From positions 2,330,719-2,394,718 of the forward strand of contig NW_006763132.1 in NCBI RefSeq assembly GCF_000264905.1: a stretch of DNA of 64,000 nucleotides, read 5' to 3'. A program made the position numbers and the translations under genes. Under the pieces are notes generated by a model. The model saw only the letters and a program-made list of their open reading frames with translations, was not told the origin of the DNA and did no database searches. Every line of letters begins with the position of its first letter. Position 1 is the stretch's first letter. This DNA is from Stereum hirsutum FP-91666 SS1. Lineage: Eukaryota > Basidiomycota > Agaricomycetes > Russulales > Stereaceae. Below, one piece after another: positions 1 through 12,170 of the stretch.

Positions 1-82
1 CTGAAACCCTCTTCCTCTTGTGCACCTTGTCCGCCTCCCATTCTGTTTTAATCTGCTCATCATACCGCAAGTCTTAGATCTC

Positions 83-3000
83 CTAAGCGAGCTCCGCCTT
101 CCTCACCCTCACACCGGCCTTACCCTTACCCTTCGCAGGGGTCGTCACAGGCGGCGGCGGTGGCATCTCCATCGTCTCCCACATATCCGAATCCGGAGGG
201 GGCATGTCGAACGCTGGCGGCAACTGACCCTTCCGCTGCTTTTGCATCGTTCCAGGCGTTTTTGGCGCTGTCTCTATTCCTGGTGCTCGGAAATGTGCTT
301 CTGCGAGAGGGGTTGGGGCAGTGGCTTTGGTATGAGAACGAGTAGAACGTCGGACAGGTGTTTGGGGCGCTCGTGGTGCGGCGGCGACTTGTCGAGTGGG
401 TGGCGGTAATGGGGCTGGGGCGTGATCTTCGTATTCGTGTGTGGACGTTTCGGATTCGGGTTCGGGTTCGGGCTCTTGGACGGGAGATTCGGGGCCTGGG
501 CTGGGGATGGGAGATAGTGGTGCTTCGAGGCGGACTGAGACTGCTTCTGAAGGCTCGCTGACGGGGTGGTATTCGTACTGGGCAGCTGGCTTCGGATCAG
601 GTTCGATAGCAAGAGGCGCAGGTTGAGCTTGTGAAGCATGGGACAAAGCCCTGCAGTGAATGAATTAATCCAATAGGCGTAAAAGGATGTTTGGATGAAG
701 GCAGACGGAGAGACTGATGGATATTTACCTGATCTCGGCCCGTCGCATGTTACGCCATTCCTTGCAGCTGTCTTTGAACTGCATGAGGATACCCGCGAGG
801 TCGTTGTAGAACTGAGATAGAAACGTTAGCGCTGCGGGAACGTGTAAAATGGAGTCGCTTACCTTCAATCCCTCGTCGAGATGCCTCACGATCTCCTTGT
901 ACTTATGGTAGGCCAGATCCAGAGACTGTAAAGCATGCTCTCGCTCTTTCACTGCCGGATCATCTTTCCTGGACAACAAGAATGCCTCATTCGTTGTCTA
1001 TCGAGACGACCCCAACGAATTAGCCCGATCGCTCGATCAAGATGGTGCGTCAGATCGCAAAACAGAACGTACCTCCAGCTCTCCAAGACAACCCTCCTGC
1101 TCGGCCCCGCTCTCGTTAATGCCGGCCCCGAACTTCTCGAATTTAGCCAACTCTTCCTCCAGTTCACCTTCCAACATTTCCGGCTTGACCTCCACCCACC
1201 CACCGGCCCCGTTCGTCTGACCTGTCTCCTTAAGTACATTCTCCATCTTCGCCGCCTCCTTCAAAATCCGTGGCGTTATATCGTCTGCATCGGCGAGGCG
1301 TTCAGCGCGTTTCACGAGATCACGACGCGTACGTTGCAAGTCGTCGAGTCGTTCGAGAAGACGACGTAGATGACGGGAGTGTTTTTGAGTCGTAGAGTTT
1401 GTCGTGCGGCTTGAGTTCGTCGGAGAGATCGTAGACGAAGGGATGGCTTGTTCGAGTTCGTCCTATGGGCTGGATCAGACGACAAACAACAAGCGTGTTT
1501 GACTGAGACTAACCTCGTCCCAAGTAAGTTGCACGATATTCTTCTCCCAATCCATCCACCTTACTCTGATGACCTCATCGCTGTCCGCTGCCTGGGTCAG
1601 TATCCCCCTGTACCTCTTCGCCTTCTCTGTTAACTCCACATTGGCTTCAATTGAGGGCTTGCGGACAGATGGCATCGACGCTTGAAAGTCTTCGTCCTCT
1701 TCGGCTTCGTCGTCTAGAATGTCCATGGCCTATCCGCCACAGAAGGTATATCATGAGTGCAAATAATATTGGTCGGCAGAAGTTACGTACATCCTCCAAA
1801 AGGTCCGCATCACGCTTCGCCAAGGCGCCCACATCCTCAATCTCCTTCATCACTTTCTGTGGTCCGTTCTCCGATCTCACTTCTTCCGCTTTCTGTAGAA
1901 GACTGGGCGGCAGTCCGATTGGCTTCTCGAGGGCATCGAGGGCAGCAGGGAGGTTGAGATTGCGAAGAGTTCTATAACTCAATTTTCATCAGAGTCAGCC
2001 ACCGGTGTGAAAGAAAGGAGAAACCTACACATTCGCCTGATCGTCGAGCTCTTGCGCCCGACCCTTGATCTCATCTTTGATGTAATCCTTCCTCCTCTCT
2101 TGGTATATCTCTGCGCCGTCCAAAATATCTGGATCAATGATCGGCTACTTCCACAATAGGCATAAATACATACCGATAGCTGTCCTGGCACCCCAACCAA
2201 GCAGGTCCTCGAAGACGACCTTCTGGCCGGATATCGCGTTCTTCGGCGCCTGCAGCTCCACTGGAATGGTGCTCTTTGCAATGGCCGATCGTCCCACAGC
2301 TGGAAGAGCAGCAATTGAGGGCACGTCTTTATGGTAGATTAGGTCATTATCGCGTTCGGCGCGGGCGACCTCTTTGTCGAGACGGTCCAGGAGAGCCTGA
2401 TTATGTGATATGTCAGCGAGTCTGCAAATGAGTTAGAGACCATGCGAGAGCGAGCAAGGAGCCTACCTTGATGTCCTGCAAGACAGCTTGAAGGACCTTA
2501 TTCCGTCGAGCAATATCGTAACCCTTCTTCGCAGCAGTTTGCGCGGCAGTGAGACGAGCAATCTCTTCCCCGTACCTGCAAGGTGCCGCAAAATTGTGTG
2601 AATCAGATGACCCCCAGCTAAGGACAAACCAAGAAACATACTTGGCCTTCTCTCGATCGTCGCAACTTTGCCGATAGAGGGAAGCTGCTTCGAAGTGGAG
2701 AGCTTTGGTTTCAATGTGTGGCAGCCAATCCTACAAGCGGAGAAGTTATGATATAAGTCTTAGTGACAGACAATGATTTGCTTCGAATCGACAAACGGAG
2801 GGTAGGATGTGCTTTATTGATGGGTATGAGTCTCGGATTGTCGATAGCGCATTTTTGTACAGGTGCGAAACCTGGTCCCTGGCGTCAGCGTCCAGCGCCA
2901 CAATTACCAACCTGAACATACCTCGGCTGCAAGTTTCCCAACGAGTAAATCACGGTACTTGTCTACAGAGTTTGAGGGTAGATGTGAGATAAATCAAAGG

Positions 3001-3810
3001 CAGTGAGAGTACACGTACCTACGTACCGTGCACTGCTCGTTGCCACACGCACTCCTGCGCCTGCGCCAGCATCAGCCACTCGAACCCGCTGAGTAACGCC
3101 TCCGACAAATCCTCAGGATATTCTTCCGTACTCAGAGATCCACGCAGTTTTGGTAGTGCGGTAGAGGCCAGATATGACAATGTACCGGCAGCATTCTGCA
3201 TCAAGTGTCACCCATCAACACACCGCACACGAAACCTCCTCAGACGACGAAAGAGAGCCAAAACTCGCCTGTGAGTATGCAATCGCGCGTTTCATTCCTT
3301 CGGGACTATCCCGATTCTCCAATGAAGAGAGTTGAGAGTAGAGGGCAGCGAGGTTGAGGAGGACACAACACCGCTCATAGTTCAGATCATTGAGGTTGAC
3401 GGGGAGGGCGGAAGGTGAAAACAGTGGCGCGTAGGCGACTTCAACACCAATCTGAAAGTCGGCATTGGATCAAATTAGTGCATTTTATATCGCTTCGAAA
3501 AGGTGACACACGAACATCCGCAGGTAACTTCGTCAAGATGAAGACGAGTTGGGCATGGTAGCTAGACGCGCAATCAGATACAAGTCAGTTGCAAGGGAAA
3601 ATAAGCGTACGTGAGTAAAGCCTTCACACGGTCGATATTGATTGCACTGTTGAGCATTGCATCTCTCCTCAACGTCTCCCATTGACCGACATCCCACTTG
3701 AACTCGTCCGGATGAATGCCAGGGTGCCGTGCCTGGATGTGCGCATTGACGGGCTGCCGTAGAGTGAGGGCGTACGTTTTCTTGAAGGGAATCGCAAGCA
3801 GATTGGGCAT
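83..3810 (-). CDS. RIM20: palA/RIM20, BRO1-domain pH-signalling scaffold
   Basis: ALIX/BRO1 family adaptor of the fungal ambient-pH pathway. In known systems it works on ESCRT-III at endosomes and brings the PacC/Rim101 factor to its protease. I splice 16 exons that close in frame at 935 aa: 3611-3810, 3516-3561, 3269-3451, 3027-3195, 2922-2962, 2797-2871, 2642-2730, 2467-2575, 2174-2396, 2029-2128, 1791-1971, 1514-1729, 1073-1462, 863-997, 729-811, 83-650 (reverse strand). The N-terminus (MPNLLAIPFKKTYALTL), the YHAQLVFILTKLPAD and YSQNAAGTLSYLAS segments and KALHFEAASLYRQS are typical BRO1 signatures. The middle is helical and charged (V-like domain), and the last ~190 residues are rich in proline and acidic residues. 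The intron after exon 3 uses a GC donor (CAG/GCGAGT). Family identity is firm; individual splice sites are by eye. Confidence 0.92.
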
Positions 3811-4676
3811 GGTATGTATCGGGAAATTTCTCTTACTCCGGCAGAGAATGAGACAAACAGATGAATTCTTTGGGAAAGATGAGGGTTTGTGTCAAGGACT
3901 CATAAAGAGACAGTCCGAAATGACGGAATGAGCGATCGCGCAGCGGACATCTCCGGAGAGAACGTGGCTCTCGCGTGACTCCGTTTGCGGGGATATTTGT
4001 TTCCCAGTGCAGACATCCTCAGGCTGTTCGACCTCACTCTCAAAACATATGATGCAATGGCTAGCAAAGACCTTCTACACCGTATCGCCGCAAGCATCAA
4101 TATCTGACGACGTAACCGAGAAGTTCTCATACCGTATATTCTAGAAGCCAACATCGAATTCAAGGAACCCATCTGCAATGTGCGTGCGCTCGGTGATTTG
4201 CAACTTCCCGACTGGGCGATACCTTTGTGGACAACTCGCTACCCTGGCCGTCCCCCTGACGGCATTGGCCAGATGCTGCCCTTTTCTTGGACAGCTTCAG
4301 TCACTTATCAGCGTTTCCATCGCCCATCATGCATGCATTACTCAGGGTCACCGCGTCCGCAATCGAGCTGGTGAATTTTTCTTCCTTGGACTTCATTAAA
4401 CTCTGCTACTCGCCTCGAGGGTTGACATGCAGATACAGAACCCTCATTGTTCCGCCACCGATAGACCCTTGCAGGTGAAGCGTTCCCGTCGACAACTGTC
4501 CGAGCTTACGTGCTGGGTTGGTGTCCTTTTTCTCCGTTCGTGTCTTCCAGCCTATAAAAGCTTGCGCATTCTCCGCCAAGGTCCACCCTGTCCCATACCA
4601 CTCGCCCTCTACCATTCCGCCCTCTCATAGCCTTACACACGCTTCCGCACCTATCACTACCTCGTACCTCGTCGAC
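3811..4676. other. Divergent spacer between palA and the next gene
   Basis: No convincing gene. Around 4000-4370 on the + strand there are two short overlapping open stretches with protein-like composition (for example DLQLPDWAIPLWTT near 4190) that are broken by stops and do not splice together, so they may be a decayed gene remnant. The 3' end contains the promoter of the gene starting at 4677. Confidence 0.4.
4553..4560 (+). promoter_or_regulatory. TATA box
   Basis: TATAAAAG, 117 bp before the ATG at 4677, in a C/T-rich leader, as is common for strongly expressed basidiomycete genes. Confidence 0.6.
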
Positions 4677-5519
4677 ATGTTCAAGCATACGAAGCCTTCT
4701 ATTCAAGGCGCTCAGCGCCAACGAGGTCCATCTCCCTCTTACCCAGAGCGCCAATCCCTTCCTCCTACCCGCGACTCTGTCCCGAATAATTACGTGCCGA
4801 GCGTCAGGAAAACGTCGGCTGCGGCTCCGTCTGCCCAGTCCCAACCTCCACTGTACCATCCCTCCCAATATGACTTGCCATCCCAGACGAACTACGCGCT
4901 TGCACGTACTGGGGCTAGCGTGCCGGCTGCCATGAGTCCCTTCGCTGCCGCCAAAAATTTTGTGAGTCGGGGCGATACACTCCCTTCTACTGTGAAGCTA
5001 TTACTGACAAAGTATTTGTTCCTGTCCCGGTCAACGCAGTTCTTGGTGTGCTTCGTCTCGTCCCCCCTAGTTTTCGCAACGTTATATTTTCATCGCTCAT
5101 GTCATTGTCTTTCTAGAATCAGCGAGTTAAAGTTTGCATCAGCTTCGACACCGGCCACTGGGTCGCCGGCATCATCGTCGGCGCCGTCCAATGGATCAGC
5201 TCCGTGAGTCCTTCGACGCTTCCTCCCTTCCCACACCGATCGCCCAGTTCCGCTCCTCCGTCACCCGCCACCTGTTGATCAACACGCTAAACTATCTCCC
5301 TTCGGCATGGTGTCTTTCACCTATGGCTGTCGCATTGCTTTGATTGCGCCCTCAATGCATAATTTCCCGTCTGCCGCCCATGATGACCTTCAAACCGAGT
5401 AGTTCCCAGTTACTCGCGCGGCTGGCCTTGGTTGCGAGGTCAGGTACCGAGACCCGTTTACTACTGCGGAGGCTACGAGGCCTTTCCCGGTCGAGCACGT
5501 CCAGCCTATGCCTATGTAG
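4677..5519 (+). CDS. Unknown small protein, model uncertain at the 3' end
   Basis: Not recognised. Exon 1 (4677-4961) starts MFKHTKPSIQGAQRQRG and codes a Ser/Pro/Gln-rich region ending SPFAAAKNF before a GTGAGT donor. Exon 2 (5117-5203) follows a CTAG acceptor and reads NQRVKVCISFDTGHWVAG. Further on, open frames reading YGCRIALIAPSMHNFPS and, after a 45-nt GT-AG intron at about 5399-5443, YRDPFTTAEATRPFPVEHV to a stop at 5517-5519 look like the real C-terminus. I could not find splice sites joining exon 2 to this part in phase, so one exon or boundary is missing or the gene is damaged. A TATA box upstream supports an expressed gene here. No domain or membrane segment is evident. Confidence 0.45.
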
Positions 5520-8500
5520 TGGAGCTACTGGGTCTTCGGAATGGGTCTCTGTCAAACCGTGTAGGATTGTATACTGTCTCTGATGTCTGTGTGTGTCTGT
5601 ACGAGTAGGTCGAACGTTGGTGAAGATCTTTTTCTGAGTGTCGATGAGCTGCCTTTTCTCGTGCCTTCTAGCCTCGAAATAATACGTGTCGTGGACACTC
5701 CCCTTTTTCTTCATTGATCGTGTGACCCGCGAGTATAGAGCGGGAAGTCCATCCAGTGGGTGGAAGCGCTGACAGGCACATTTGGCTTCCATGAACTCTA
5801 TAAAAAACCCCACTGTCATGTTGCCACTGGGAGACACCGCCGCCCATCACGTCGCGATGTAAGGGCGCTTCGAATCGTACAGCTGTAGGCTGCTGTATGC
5901 CTTCCGAGCCCACATCTGTCCACATACGCCGTCTTCCTGAATTCGAAGTCGTTTCCCTGCGATCGCCATCTTTTCGAAGGTGTTTGCTCCGGATTCGAAC
6001 TGCAGCCATTGCCACTGGTGGTCTCAGATTAACGGGCAATGACGTGAAAATGAACTTTATAAACTCCCCATGGGGGATAGACTTCCTTGGGTCCGTCACC
6101 CGCCTCGATACAGCACTTATTTCTTATCGATAGATAGCTCACTAGCACTAGACTGGCAGCAGGATAAAACATCCATTCCCACTCCCACTCCCTCTCGTCC
6201 TCATGTCTGAATCAGCACGGCGTTTCACTGCCATGATGAATGAACTGGTATTTTGCAATTCATATTATGCTCATATGGCTATGTCCTTCCGGGATCGAAC
6301 CAGTTACACGTCATGCATGGGTGAGCGCAAGCTCCGCGAACCGAGCTGTACTTCACTGGTAATATAACCTCTCATGTTTCGCGCGATGTCGCGGACTCAG
6401 GCCGCCAGTGTTTCAAGGACTGACCTTCGCGAGTGTGGATGTTCTTACTTCGGAGAAGATGAGGACAACAACTAGCTGGGCTTGTGCGCTTAGTAGTATA
6501 TCATATTGTCGATGATCATTAAGGCCAGCTGTATACAGTCCCTTGCTTCCTGAAGCTTTTCAAATCGTCCTTAATAACTGATTATAAGTATACTGACCTC
6601 GACTCGGACTCGATCCCTCGAGGCTCAAGCATACACACTGGTCCACAACTCATGATTTCATGATCCTACAAGCTCAGCCTACACCAAAACCGCTTCCGCT
6701 TCCATTTCGTCTCCCGAGTCTACTCACGTCCGACCCTATTGAGCTTTGTGATTGCCTTGTCGGTGTTGGCTTTCGGCAGTTCGTAGTCGCAACCTTGTTG
6801 CCTTTAATTAATATCAGTTGTATTGCGACCTGACTCTGGACCTGATTCCCAATCTCGGCGCTTTTGTCAATTTCTAGGAGGGGGGGCCGAGTAGGTCGGA
6901 TGAGATTAACTTAAGTGACGGTGGTATGTACGTGGAGCACGTAAACCACAGGCCTTCCGCACGTCTGATCCAACGAGAGTCGACAGACGTTTTCCTGGAT
7001 CATGGATGTCAGTGTCACAAACATGGGCACGGACTCGAATTCCTCACCTCGCAAGCGAACATGTTGAATATGGTTGTGGTAGTTACGAGTTTGTTCCAGT
7101 CAGCAGACCGATGTCCTCGCATGATATCTAAGCTTACATTCATCGAGGCTCAGACTACATGACAATGCCGAGAGAAAAGGCAAAGTCTAAGCGTTCCTGG
7201 AAGTGAGGTAGCATGGTTGCCGGTTTGAGGTATTTGACGGAGCATAAGTGTGTATGCTAGAATCTGTCAAAATCACTTACACTCGCATCATGCACAGAAA
7301 GCATCGTCCATGAGTAACCGGTGCGGTTGGGCCTGATTGGGCGTGTATGTACCTCAGAGAGGAACGGTGTATCTGAATTGGGACGACCCTGGGTGTGCTT
7401 AAACCGCGTCATTCGAACTTCCGGCTGCTGTAAGATTTGAGACTTCCAGTCATACCTGGGTTTCTCTACCTTTCCGAGGGTCTATCGTTAGCGAGGATAC
7501 CTATACTCGTTGGAGCAGGAGCAGTCGTTCCATCCCGGGGCAGGAGCGAACTTGAAGGAGACACACGGGGGCTCTGATGACGCGAGTTCAAATTATGAGA
7601 TGAGATACTATCATGTTGACCCCCGCTTGGTTATGGACGCCGCGTGTCCTATCTCCTGCGTCCGAGATCAGTCCGTCCAGCGTTCATATGAGAAGAGTAG
7701 TGGGATGTCTTTAGTCGCGAATCTAGTGGACGACAAGCACAGAGGTTTCGTGAGCAGAGCTTCAATTCTGACTGTTACACTTTACACATGGCACGGCGTT
7801 TAGGCAGACATGGCATGACTTGACAAGACAGAAAGGACCCGAATGCCGTGGTTGCAGTGACAGGCATAACGGCAGAGATAAGGTAGACCTATTAATGATG
7901 CAGCAAGACCGACTGGGACATGATTCATAGTGGTCCTAACATGGACCTGCCAGCTGCAATAGCGACGTGGCTCTGCTCCGAAACCTGATGCGCGCAAAAG
8001 TGGCATGAGCGGAGGATCGACGATGCCCGGCGCCACCACGGCGCACAGCACCACAAGTCTTTGACGCTTTGACGAGACGCTGCGTCCAGCTAGAAGTAGC
8101 AAAGGGTGAACCTGAAGGTTATACGGGGAAAGCGAGGTAGACACACGTGTATTCATAGCTCGATATGAAGCTTCTACATTAATGCCCCGTTTTGGCGAGC
8201 ATTTCGCTCCCGTAAGACAATAGATGACTGGTTGTCAGGATCAACACGCTCTCCATCGAGCAGTAAGGTCCGAGACAAGGTCCAGCAAGAAGGTTGCGAC
8301 AAGCTGATTGTGTAAACTCCGGAGACACTTTGCGGAAGCGAGCAGAGTAGCACCACCTTACCTTACCTTACCTGCGACGAGAGCTAAGGCTTCATTTTGA
8401 TGATGTGACGATTGAGCAAGTCAGGAGATGGTCTTCGCTATGGCTGCCGCAGGTCGGAGTTGCAGCCCGACTCAGACTAGAACATGCATGAACCTGAGCC

Positions 8501-9147
8501 TAATGAGTAATTGAGTGATTGTCGAGCCACTTCAATCCACATCGTCCGTGAAGTCGAAATAGACGAAACCAGATACATCGAAGAATAGAAGAGTCCGGAT
8601 AGCATGCGGGGTCCGTTCTGGAGCTCACACGCAGGAACTGGCAGATAGACTTGGGAGAGCACCACAGCAGTGCCCCAGGCCACCACCATTCAGCGGTCGC
8701 CGAAGGTGTCGTAATTCCAGTGTTGAAAATAAGCAAGAACTCTGAGAAACCAGGAGAAAGAAAGCCGACCGCAGTAGATGAGCTCAAAGATGTTTTGGCG
8801 GGGAAAGAAGAGATGTTGAGGACGGTTGCCAAAGGCGGAAGGGGGGCGTACCCGCGTGAGAAGGACGGCGTGAACCGAGAGCGTTTCTTCCAACGACCAC
8901 TTCCTATCGACGACGCCCCTCACCCTCGTCGTCCGCCACGACATTCCTGAGCCGTTTTTATTTCTTCTGAAAGCGCTGGGATCGCTCAGGTTGTCTCGAC
9001 ACCCACGACGACGCACTTGAGCCACCGTATCGTCTATTCTCGTTCCCAAATCAATCGCATTGAACAGCCTTCCCTCCTTTCACGACTCCCTCACAGCGCT
9101 TCGCTCTTACTCGTCGATAACCGCACAATCTCACCCCCATCCCCATC
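5520..9147. other. Long spacer without a recognisable gene
   Basis: About 3.6 kb in which open frames on both strands are short and have no family signature or consistent splice structure. It contains a tRNA-like promoter pair (6282-6356), a short CTTAC repeat near 8355-8370 and, at its 3' end, the leader of gap1. Confidence 0.5.
6282..6356 (-). other. tRNA-like element (A box and B box), no acceptor stem
   Basis: On the reverse strand GCTCGGTTCGCGGAGC resembles a tRNA D-arm/A box and GGTTCGATCCC is a perfect B box. Their spacing fits a tRNA without an intron. The flanking 7-nt segments do not pair into an acceptor stem and the T-stem is imperfect, so this is a tRNA pseudogene or the head of a SINE rather than a working tRNA. 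Confidence 0.45.
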
Positions 9148-12100
9148 ATGTCTTACCCAGATTCCCCGTCGTCGCCCGGGACGATGTCCTCCAGGCGTCT
9201 TACGAACAGAAACACCAATCGGTATTCGGTTACCGCCTTGTTCTCCATGGCAGCAGAGCAGGACGTTGAGGTCGAGGATGATCTGGCTAGAGGTGTGTTT
9301 CTTTCTATGATGTCGCAGTGCTAGGTTAGACCTTGTTACGATGGGAGGCCAAAGTGTCAGTCTGATGACGGTCAAGGAGTCGACCGCGACTCAACGAACC
9401 CAGCACTGCCCAGTCGTCCACAATTCTTGTCACTCATATCCATTCCTTCGCAGCCCAAAAGCGTCTGCGTGACCTCAAGTCTCGTATCTCCGCTCAGTCC
9501 AAGAAGAATTTCGTCCTCGAGCGTGACGTTCGTTACCTCGACTCACGAATAGCTCTCCTCATTCAGAATAGGATGGCGCTTGACGAGGTGCGCCGCTTCC
9601 ATTCCAAATATGCACCCATCTTTCCACCTGACGATATTGCACCGCTAGCAACGCGAAGTCGAAAGACATCTCGAAGAAGTGGACCCGACAGAGGGCCAAT
9701 ACCCTGACGAACGCAAGCTCCAGCAATACTCCAACCTCTTCTTCCTCCTCCAATCCGAGCCACGACACGTCGCCGCCCTCTGTCGTCTCGTCTCCCTTTC
9801 CGAGATTGATACCCTCCTTCAGACGGTGATGTTCACCCTGTACGGAAATCAGTACGAGAGCCGAGAGGAGCATCTCCTCCTGACCATGTTTCAGTCCGTG
9901 CTCTCCGCTCAGTTTGACTCCGCGACCGAGTTCGGATCGCTTCTTCGCGCCAATACGCCCGTGTCCCGTATGATGACGACCTATACCCGTCGAGGTCCTG
10001 GCCAGAGTTACTTGAAGAGCGTGCTGGCAGAGCGGATCAACAGTCTTATCGAACACAAGGACCTCAACCTTGAGATCAACCCCGTGAAGGTGCGTTATTG
10101 TTTGTCAGTTTCGATGGAAATGCGGACCAGCTTTTGGCTCGCAACTGTACCCTCCGAGTTTCATCATGCGCTGGTGTTGCTGTGTCTCGTGAAATCACTA
10201 ACGACTTGCCTACAGGTTTACGAGCAGATGATCAATCAGATCGAGGAAGAGACAGGCTCTCTCCCTGAGAATTTACCCCGCGGTGTGCCTCCTGAGACCG
10301 CCCAGGCTAATCCCGACGTGCAAGCCATCATCGCGCCACGTCTGACGATGTTGATGGAGATCGCGAACAGCTTCTTGGTGACCATCATCGAGTCGATGGA
10401 GAGCGTGCCGTACGGTATCCGCTGGATATGCAAGCAGATCAGGAGCTTGACACGGGTGAGTGGAGTTACTGCAGCACCGCTGTCGAACGAGTGCGCTGAT
10501 GCTGGGTTGTCATGCAGAGGAAGTATCCGGAAGCGACGGACTACGCGATCTGCTCGCTCATCGGCGGTTTCTTCTTCCTTCGGTTCATCAACCCAGCGAT
10601 CGTGACGCCTCAGGCGTACATGCTCGTCGACGGCGTGCCCGCGAAACACCCACGGCGGACATTGACCTTGGTGCGTGTTTCGCTTTCTCAAAGTTCCAAT
10701 TTGATCCTGACGGTGAAAATCAGATCGCGAAGATGTTGCAGAATTTGGCCAACAAACCGTCGTACGCGAAGGAGGCGTACATGATGACGCTGAACCCGTT
10801 CGTGGAGAACAACAAGGCGCGGATCAACCAGTTCTTGAACAACCTCTGCGAGGTCGGAGACTTCTACGACACTCTTGAGGTGGGTTCTTCCTGCATGTAT
10901 CATCCAGAATGATTTCTGACTATCTTCCAGATGGACCAATACATGGCTCTGTCGAAGAAAGACCTGATGATTCATATCACCCTTAACGAACTGTACAACA
11001 CACATTCCCTGATCACACAACACATCGAAACTCTTGTGCGTATTCACATCTCCCTCTCCACATCCCTTGTGCATTCGCAATACTGACAACGCACCCAGTC
11101 CCCCAATGACAAACAACACCTCCGCATCCTCACCGACGAACTCGGGCCCGCCCCTGCCCAAGTCCCGCGCAAAGAGAACCGCACGCTCGAGCTGAAGCTC
11201 TACTCGCGCTGGGAAACCCCAGTACAGGACATCCAGTCCGCCTTCGCCGACACCGTCTCCTCGTCGGACATGCTCTACATGGAGACGAAATCGATCTTCG
11301 TCCAGCTCGTGCGTTCGATCCCCAACGCCGCGGAGAAGCGCCCGTACAACCTGGCGGCGATCGCCGAGCGCGCGGCGACGACGAAGGACGCGACGCTCGT
11401 GCGCAAGGGCATCAAGGTGAAGGAGATGCTGCGTGAGCTCGAGGAGCTGAAGATCGTTGAGTCGACGGACGGGTACAAGCTCATGCAGGACGAGGTCGGG
11501 GCGGAGCTCGCGCACCTCGGGAACCTGAGGGAGAAGGTCCTGTTGGAGACGAAGAGTCTCGAGGCGGTGTATAAGACGATTTGCGACCATAACAATTATA
11601 TGAGGAGTCAGCTGGAGCAGTATAAGGCGTATTTGCAGAACGTGAGGTTGACGGCGTCGAAGGAGAAGGGGTCGTCGACTGGGGTGGGCGTCGTTACGGT
11701 GGGTGGGAAGGAAAAGAAGCCGGCGAAGGCGACGGTGTTGGGGCCGTATAGGTTTACGCATGCGCAGTTAGAGAAGGAGGGGATTATTGTGGAGAGTAAT
11801 GTCCCGGATAATAGGTGCGTTGGTTTTGGCGGTTGTGTGGTCGTGTGTGATACTGATAGTGTGGCGTCTGTGTGGCACATGTAGGCGACCGAATATTTAC
11901 TTCAATATCACGTCGCCGACGCCGGGGACGTTCATCATCGCATTGCACTACAAGGGTCGGGAGAAGGCGATCCTCGAGATGGACCTCAAGATCGATGATC
12001 TCTTGGAGAAGGTTTGTTTGTTTCACGATCTGGTTTAGGTTGATGTGCTCATATCTTTTATACACGATCTGCAGCAAAAGGACAACAAGCACCTGTTGGA

Positions 12101-12170
12101 CTTGGAATACGTCCAGCTGAACGTGCCGAAGGTCCTCGGTCTCCTCAAGAAGGTCTTCGCCAAGCGGTAG
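9148..12170 (+). CDS. gap1: Ras GTPase-activating protein Gap1 (IQGAP-type RasGAP)
   Basis: Stimulates GTP hydrolysis by Ras; orthologous to fission-yeast Gap1/Sar1 and mushroom Gap1. Ten exons close exactly at 770 aa: 9148-9292, 9454-9587, 9649-10089, 10216-10455, 10518-10670, 10724-10879, 10931-11035, 11099-11814, 11885-12011, 12075-12170. After a short N-terminus and a coiled segment (about residues 50-110) comes the RasGAP domain. It includes [15 protein letters not shown], whose Arg is the probable catalytic finger, and [15 protein letters not shown], the FLRFxNPA motif. The C-terminal third is the RasGAP_C domain with the segments [17 protein letters not shown] and [15 protein letters not shown]. 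Every intron is a 50-150 nt GT-AG intron. Length is normal for the family. The start ATG follows a pyrimidine-rich leader and is the first in-frame ATG. Confidence 0.93.

Noticed and set aside
6282..6356. Functional tRNA gene
   Set aside because: A and B boxes are present but the 7-bp acceptor stem does not form and the T-stem is mismatched.
5520..9147. Several open frames of 60-120 codons on both strands
   Set aside because: Mutually overlapping, no family motif and no consistent splice sites; treated as chance frames.
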